A stretch of DNA of 62,439 nt from Actinomycetes bacterium (GTDB taxonomy: Bacteria > Actinomycetota > Acidimicrobiia > Acidimicrobiales > Microtrichaceae). Shown here in pieces: positions 58,740-62,439 of this stretch (the first letter of the stretch is position 1; each line of letters begins with the position of its first letter). Made by a program: the position numbers and the translations under genes. The notes beneath the pieces are model-generated. The model was not told the DNA's origin, did not search any database, and saw only the letters and a program-made list of their open reading frames with translations. Location of the stretch: NCBI GenBank assembly GCA_023437745.1, contig JAEZFI010000045.1, forward strand, positions 1-62,439, written 5' to 3'.

Positions 58740-58764
58740 CTACCCGCCGGGCCGCCGAGCCAAC
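58740..58764 (-). promoter_or_regulatory. GTT-15-GGGTAG promoter candidate before the small membrane protein
   Basis: Minus strand GTTG (58764-58761), 15 bases, GGGTAG (58745-58740), nine bases to ATG 58730. Confidence 0.5.
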
Positions 58765-58879
58765 CCGCATGGCCCAGGAACCCCGAGCGACAGGAGGAAC
58801 GGTGAGGAGAGAGGTGAGGAGAGAGAAGAAATGCCTCGACCGCGCATCGTCGACGTGGCGAACGGGTACGGCCGCGCGC

Positions 58880-61348
58880 GTGACACGGGTGGACCGCATC
58901 CAGGAGCCGTGGGGAACCCGGACCCCCTACGGACCGGGCGAGACGTGGCCGGTGCGGGTGGACACCTACCTGCAGCCGGGCGTCGACGAGGCGTCGGTGG
59001 ACCGCTGGGTGCAATCGGCATCGATCCTGCACTCCAACGGGGACGCGCTCGACATCGCCGTGCAGGACGGCAGGATCGTCGGCGTCCGGGGGCGGGCCGC
59101 CGACCGGGTCAACCACGGCCGGCTCGGTCCGAAGGACCTCTTCGGATGGCAGGCCAACCACTCGCCCGACCGGCTCACCTCGCCGCTGATCCGCCGCGGC
59201 GGGCGGCTGGTCGAGTGCAGCTGGGACGAGGCGATGGACGCCGTGGTGGGGCGGGTGCGTGACCTGCTCGACGAGCAGGGCCCCAGCGCTGTCGGCTTCT
59301 ACACCTCCGGGCAGCTGTTCCTCGAGGAGTACTACACGCTCGGACTGATCGCCCACGGCGGGATCGGCACGAACCACGTCGACGGCAACACGCGTCTGTG
59401 CACCGCAACGGCGAGCGAGGCGCTCAAGGAGTCGTTCGGGTGCGACGGTCAGCCCGGCTCGTACAGCGACGTCGACCATGCGGACGTCATCGCGCTCTAC
59501 GGGCACAACGTCGCCGAGACCCAGACGGTCCTCTGGGCCAGGATGCTCGATCGGCTCGCCGGGGTGGACGCGCCGCGAGTCCTGTGCGTCGATCCGCGGC
59601 GCACGCCGGTGGCCGAGGCAGCGACGGTCCACCTGGCGCCGCGCCTCGGGACGAACCTCGCGCTGATGAACGGCCTCCTGCACGAGCTCATCGCGAACGG
59701 GTGGGTCGACGAGTCCTACCTCGAGGCGAACGCCGTGGGGTACGACGAGCTGGTCGAACGGGTGGCGCCCTACACCCCGGAGGAGGTCGCGACGATCTGC
59801 GACGTCCCGGCGCGTGACCTGCGCGCCGCCGCCGAGCTCCTCGGCACGGCCGAGCGGCTCCTCTCGACCGTGCTCCAGGGCTTCTACCAGTCGAACCAGG
59901 CGACGGCCGCGGCCGTCCAGGTGAACAACGTGCACATCCTCCGTGGCATGCTCGGCCGCCCCGGTGCGGGGGTCCTGCAGATGAACGGCCAGCCGACTGC
60001 GGAGAACACCCGCGAGTGCGGCGCCGACGGGGACCTGGCGGCGTTCCGGAACTGGGCCAACGACGATCACCTCGCCGACCTCGGTCGTGTCTGGAACATC
60101 GACCCGGCCACGATCCCGCACTACACCGCACCGACCCACCTGATGCAGATGATGCGGTACGCCGAGCAGGGCTCGATCCGCTTCCTCTGGGTGAACGGCA
60201 CGAACCCTGCGGTCTCCCTCCCGGAGCTGGCCCGGGTGCGACGCATCCTCGCCGACGACGGCCTGTTCCTGGTCGTGCAGGACCTGTTCCTCACCGAGAC
60301 GGCGCAGCTCGCCGACGTCGTGCTGCCCGCGGCCACGTGGGGCGAGAAGACGGGCACCTTCACCAACACCGACCGGACGGTGCACCTCTCGGAGAAGGCG
60401 GTGGAACCGCCGGGGGAGGCCCGGCCGGACCTCGACATCTTCATCGACTTCGCCCACCGCCTCGGCTTGGAGGACAAGGACGGCGCGCCGCTGGTGAAGT
60501 GGTCCGACGCCGAGGGCGCGTTCGAGGGGTGGAAGGAGTGCTCCGCGGGGCGACCCTGCGACTACACGGGCATCACGTACGACCGGCTGCGCGGTGGGAG
60601 CGGCATCCAGTGGCCGTGCAACGACGAGCACCCCGACGGCTGCGAACGCCTCTACGGCGACGGCATCTCGTGGGCGCACCCGGACGTCTGCGAGACCTAC
60701 GGGCGCGACCTGGTCACGGGTGCTCCGGTCGAGCCCGTCGAGTACAAGGCGCTGAACCCCACGGGCAAGGCCGTGATCAAGGCCGCCGACTACGTGCCGC
60801 CCCACGAGATCCCCGACGAGGAGCACCCGATGCAGCTCACGACGGGGCGCACGCTCTTCCAGTTCCACACCCGCACGAAGACCGGCCGGGCGCCCCAGCT
60901 CCAGGCCGCGGCGCCGGAGGTGTGGGTCGAGGTGTCGGCCGGCGATGCGGATCAGCACGGCATCGCCGAGGGCGACCTCGTCGCCGTCACGACACCCCGT
61001 GGTCGGATCGAGGCGAAGGCGCGCATCGCTGGGATACGACCCGGCGTGCTGTTCGTGCCGTTCCACTACGGCTACTGGGACACCGCGGCGGGACACGAGC
61101 CGGGCGACGCCCCCAGTCGGGCCGCCAACGAGCTGACGATCACCGACTGGGACGCCGCCTCACGGCAACCGCTCTACAAGACGGCGGCAGCCCGTCTCGA
61201 CCGGCTCGCAGGCTCGGACGGGCAGCCGGCACCGGCGCCGACGAACACCGCGTCCAAGCCCGTGGACGCGACGGTCACGCCGACGTCCGGCGGCCCCGAC
61301 GCGCTCGCCAGCGAGAGCATCGACTCGAACGGGGAGGTCCCGAGATGA
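58880..61348 (+). CDS. Molybdopterin oxidoreductase lacking N-terminal Fe-S cysteines
   Basis: An 822-residue member of the MopB (formate dehydrogenase/nitrate reductase) superfamily. Core motifs: HGRLGPKDLFGWQANHSPDR, TSPLIRRGGRLVECSWDEA, HVDGNTRLCTATA, VRRILADDGLFLVVQD, DVVLPAATWGEKTGTFTN and the C-terminal molybdopterin dinucleotide domain (LTTGRTLFQFHTRTKTGRAP). Where relatives carry the C-x2-C-x3-C cluster motif, residues 48-55 read SILHSNGD, keeping the spacing with Ser, His and Asp. The residue between HVDGNTR and CTATA is not Sec; the likely Mo ligand region has Cys in RLCTA. GTG 58880 is chosen because relatives start near RIQEPWGTRTPYG; GTG 58802 has a stronger ribosome site. Overlaps the next gene by four bases. 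Confidence 0.87.
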   Translation: MTRVDRIQEPWGTRTPYGPGETWPVRVDTYLQPGVDEASVDRWVQSASILHSNGDALDIAVQDGRIVGVRGRAADRVNHGRLGPKDLFGWQANHSPDRLTSPLIRRGGRLVECSWDEAMDAVVGRVRDLLDEQGPSAVGFYTSGQLFLEEYYTLGLIAHGGIGTNHVDGNTRLCTATASEALKESFGCDGQPGSYSDVDHADVIALYGHNVAETQTVLWARMLDRLAGVDAPRVLCVDPRRTPVAEAATVHLAPRLGTNLALMNGLLHELIANGWVDESYLEANAVGYDELVERVAPYTPEEVATICDVPARDLRAAAELLGTAERLLSTVLQGFYQSNQATAAAVQVNNVHILRGMLGRPGAGVLQMNGQPTAENTRECGADGDLAAFRNWANDDHLADLGRVWNIDPATIPHYTAPTHLMQMMRYAEQGSIRFLWVNGTNPAVSLPELARVRRILADDGLFLVVQDLFLTETAQLADVVLPAATWGEKTGTFTNTDRTVHLSEKAVEPPGEARPDLDIFIDFAHRLGLEDKDGAPLVKWSDAEGAFEGWKECSAGRPCDYTGITYDRLRGGSGIQWPCNDEHPDGCERLYGDGISWAHPDVCETYGRDLVTGAPVEPVEYKALNPTGKAVIKAADYVPPHEIPDEEHPMQLTTGRTLFQFHTRTKTGRAPQLQAAAPEVWVEVSAGDADQHGIAEGDLVAVTTPRGRIEAKARIAGIRPGVLFVPFHYGYWDTAAGHEPGDAPSRAANELTITDWDAASRQPLYKTAAARLDRLAGSDGQPAPAPTNTASKPVDATVTPTSGGPDALASESIDSNGEVPR

Positions 61349-61824
61349 TCGCCCTGGCCATCGAGGAGCTCCACCGGTCCGAGAACGACCTCGCGGTCGA
61401 GCTCCTCCAGGTGGCTGCCCGCCACGAGACGGAGCACGGCGTGTTCCACCTCGCCTGCGACCTGGCCGCATGGTCCCAGCGACACGTGTCCGAGCTGGCG
61501 GAGGCCGGGCGCGACTTCGGGCTCGACCTCGACCCCGAGCCGAAGGCTCCGAGCGGGATCGCCACCGCCGTCCGCGAGAAGGGAGCCGAGCTGCTGGGGC
61601 GGCGCCCGGAGCCGGCGCTGCTCCTCCTCGCCGACCTGCGGCGGGTGCACCGCATGGCAGCCGGAACGTCCCTCGACTGGGAGGTGCTGGCCCAGACCGC
61701 CCAGGCCATCCAGGCGAAGGAGCTGCTGGCGCTGACGAAGCGCTGCCACCCCGAGACCCTTCGCCAGCTCCGCTGGTCCAACGCAACGGTCAAGGAGCTG
61801 GCGGCGCAGGCCCTGACCAGCTGA
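61345..61824 (+). CDS. Helical (ferritin-like) partner of the molybdopterin enzyme
   Basis: A 159-residue all-helical protein with a ferritin-like spacing of Glu and His: LAIEELHRSENDLAVELL, ARHETEHGVFHLACDLA, SQRHVSELAEAG and VHRMAAGTSLDWEVL. No Cys motif or signal peptide. The ATGA overlap with the oxidoreductase gene suggests the products act together, for example in electron transfer or stability. The family is not one I can name with certainty. Confidence 0.75.
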   Translation: MIALAIEELHRSENDLAVELLQVAARHETEHGVFHLACDLAAWSQRHVSELAEAGRDFGLDLDPEPKAPSGIATAVREKGAELLGRRPEPALLLLADLRRVHRMAAGTSLDWEVLAQTAQAIQAKELLALTKRCHPETLRQLRWSNATVKELAAQALTS

Positions 61825-61874
61825 CTGGACCAGCTGCCCTGCCGCCAGGTGGACCCGCCCGGCAGCGCGATGCC

Positions 61875-61886
61875 GGGGGGGGGGGG
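61875..61886 (+). repeat. Run of twelve G at the start of the acidic-protein gene
   Basis: Twelve G in a row, four bases after ATG 61870 (ATGCC then the run). With eleven G the ATG would be in frame with the long acidic reading frame; with twelve it is not. Possible phase-variable tract or a sequencing length error. Confidence 0.85.
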
Positions 61887-61936
61887 CGGCCGGGGCCGCG
61901 GGCGCCGACAAGGGCCTGCTCGCCAAGCTCAAGCAC

Positions 61937-62439
61937 ATGGCGCCGACCGTGGGCAGCACCGCCGCCATCGCCGCAGTGGTTGGCGGTCTCGTCGGCATGG
62001 GCACCGCGGTGTCCCGCGAGGACGGCCGGCCGCTGAACTCGGCCGCGGACGCTGCCGACATCGGCGGTGGTGGCCCGCTGTCCGACGAGTGGGGCGGCGG
62101 GGACGACGGCGACGGCGGCGGGGGCAACAGCGACTCGCTGTTCGGCGACGACGACTTCGCGCTCAGCCCGTTCGACGACGGCGCCGACGATTTCGACCTC
62201 GGCGACAGCTTCGATCTCAACGACGAGTACAGCGATTTCGACGATGGTTTCGGCGACGACTTCGACTTCGACGAGGACGACTTCGACGACGACCTCGGCG
62301 ACTACGACTTCGGCGACGACTTCGATGACGAGGTGGCCGGTCCCCTGCCCCGCAGCGGCCCGCGCAGCCGCCCGGGCGGGGGGACGACCCGGCCGAGCAG
62401 CCCGTCGGCGCCCTCGCCGTCGCCTCGGCCCTCCACCCC
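61937..62439 (+). CDS. Acidic Asp/Phe-repeat membrane protein (3' end outside window)
   Basis: The open frame from 61817 runs to the right edge. It encodes KGLLAKLKHMAPTVGSTAAI and a short hydrophobic segment (AAVVGGLVGMG), then a long acidic part rich in DDFD, FGDD and DFDL units (about 62095-62330) and a Pro/Ser tail. No start codon exists in this frame before the poly-G run, so either ATG 61937 is used or ATG 61870 is in frame in cells with eleven G. The overlapping Arg-rich frame is an artefact of the repeat. Function unknown; acidic repeats of this kind may bind calcium. Confidence 0.6.
   Translation, partial: MAPTVGSTAAIAAVVGGLVGMGTAVSREDGRPLNSAADAADIGGGGPLSDEWGGGDDGDGGGGNSDSLFGDDDFALSPFDDGADDFDLGDSFDLNDEYSDFDDGFGDDFDFDEDDFDDDLGDYDFGDDFDDEVAGPLPRSGPRSRPGGGTTRPSSPSAPSPSPRPST

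Noticed and set aside
61849..62328. Arg-rich frame across the acidic gene as a real protein
   Set aside because: It is the shifted reading of the Asp/Phe repeat codons; the acidic frame has a hydrophobic segment and sensible composition.

Overview
The window reads as chromosomal DNA of a high-GC (about 70% by eye) actinomycete. Most genes are tightly packed, often with 4-bp ATGA/GTGA overlaps, and GTG starts are common. Marks of the group are an F420-dependent LLM-class oxidoreductase of the TIGR03557 type, a CtpE-like P-type ATPase, LigD-type polymerase/phosphoesterase, an Excalibur lipoprotein, a TreX-TreY-TreZ trehalose operon and a SigF/SigB-type stress sigma factor. Acidimicrobiia is my best guess below phylum, but no marker here proves it. 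I see no rRNA, transposase, integrase, phage gene or CRISPR array.

Layout. 1-4.1 kb: end of a proline/glutamate-rich protein, an MFS exporter and a CtpE-like cation ATPase. 4.2-9.8 kb: a complete five-gene peptide-type ABC importer. 9.8-12.0 kb: a response-regulator/PP2C phosphatase and an RsbW-like anti-sigma kinase. 12.1-20.4 kb: a stand-alone NuoF-like protein, tRNA-Arg(CCT), hemerythrin, a LAxTG cell-wall lectin/FN3 protein and small genes. 19.1-21.6 kb: a CrtQ/CrtO pair like the last steps of staphyloxanthin synthesis, with CrtO fused to an unknown extracytoplasmic domain. 21.7-32.8 kb: stress and housekeeping genes (GlsB, XthA, DUF445, DHH phosphoesterase, CBS proteins, FAD/Rieske oxidoreductase). 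32.9-40.4 kb: HDO-type redox enzyme with treX-treY-treZ. 40.5-47.9 kb: methyltransferase, zinc alcohol dehydrogenase, LigD PE-Pol, a STAS anti-sigma antagonist, a nucleotidyltransferase-BON-phosphoesterase operon, a CBS protein and the sigma factor. 48.0-58.4 kb: a carbamoyltransferase plus an ADP-heptose pathway (GmhA, HldE, GmhB fused to a glycosyltransferase) with five glycosyltransferases. 58.3-62.4 kb: a small membrane protein, a molybdopterin oxidoreductase that lacks its N-terminal iron-sulfur cysteines, a helical partner protein and the start of a very acidic protein behind a run of twelve G.

How it fits together. The window holds a near-complete partner-switching module: PP2C phosphatase, anti-sigma kinase, STAS antagonist and SigF-like sigma factor. 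Promoter-like pairs of the SigF/SigB type (GTT, 15-17 bases, GGGTA) lie in front of genes spread over 48 kb, including the sigma factor and its putative anti-sigma factor, GlsB, a CBS protein and both arms plus the carbamoyltransferase of the heptose cluster. My reading is a general-stress regulon that links trehalose, redox, envelope and heptose-glycan functions. This is inferred from sequence pattern alone. Two almost identical 68-bp palindromic elements that carry the stop codons of their host genes are a second unusual feature.
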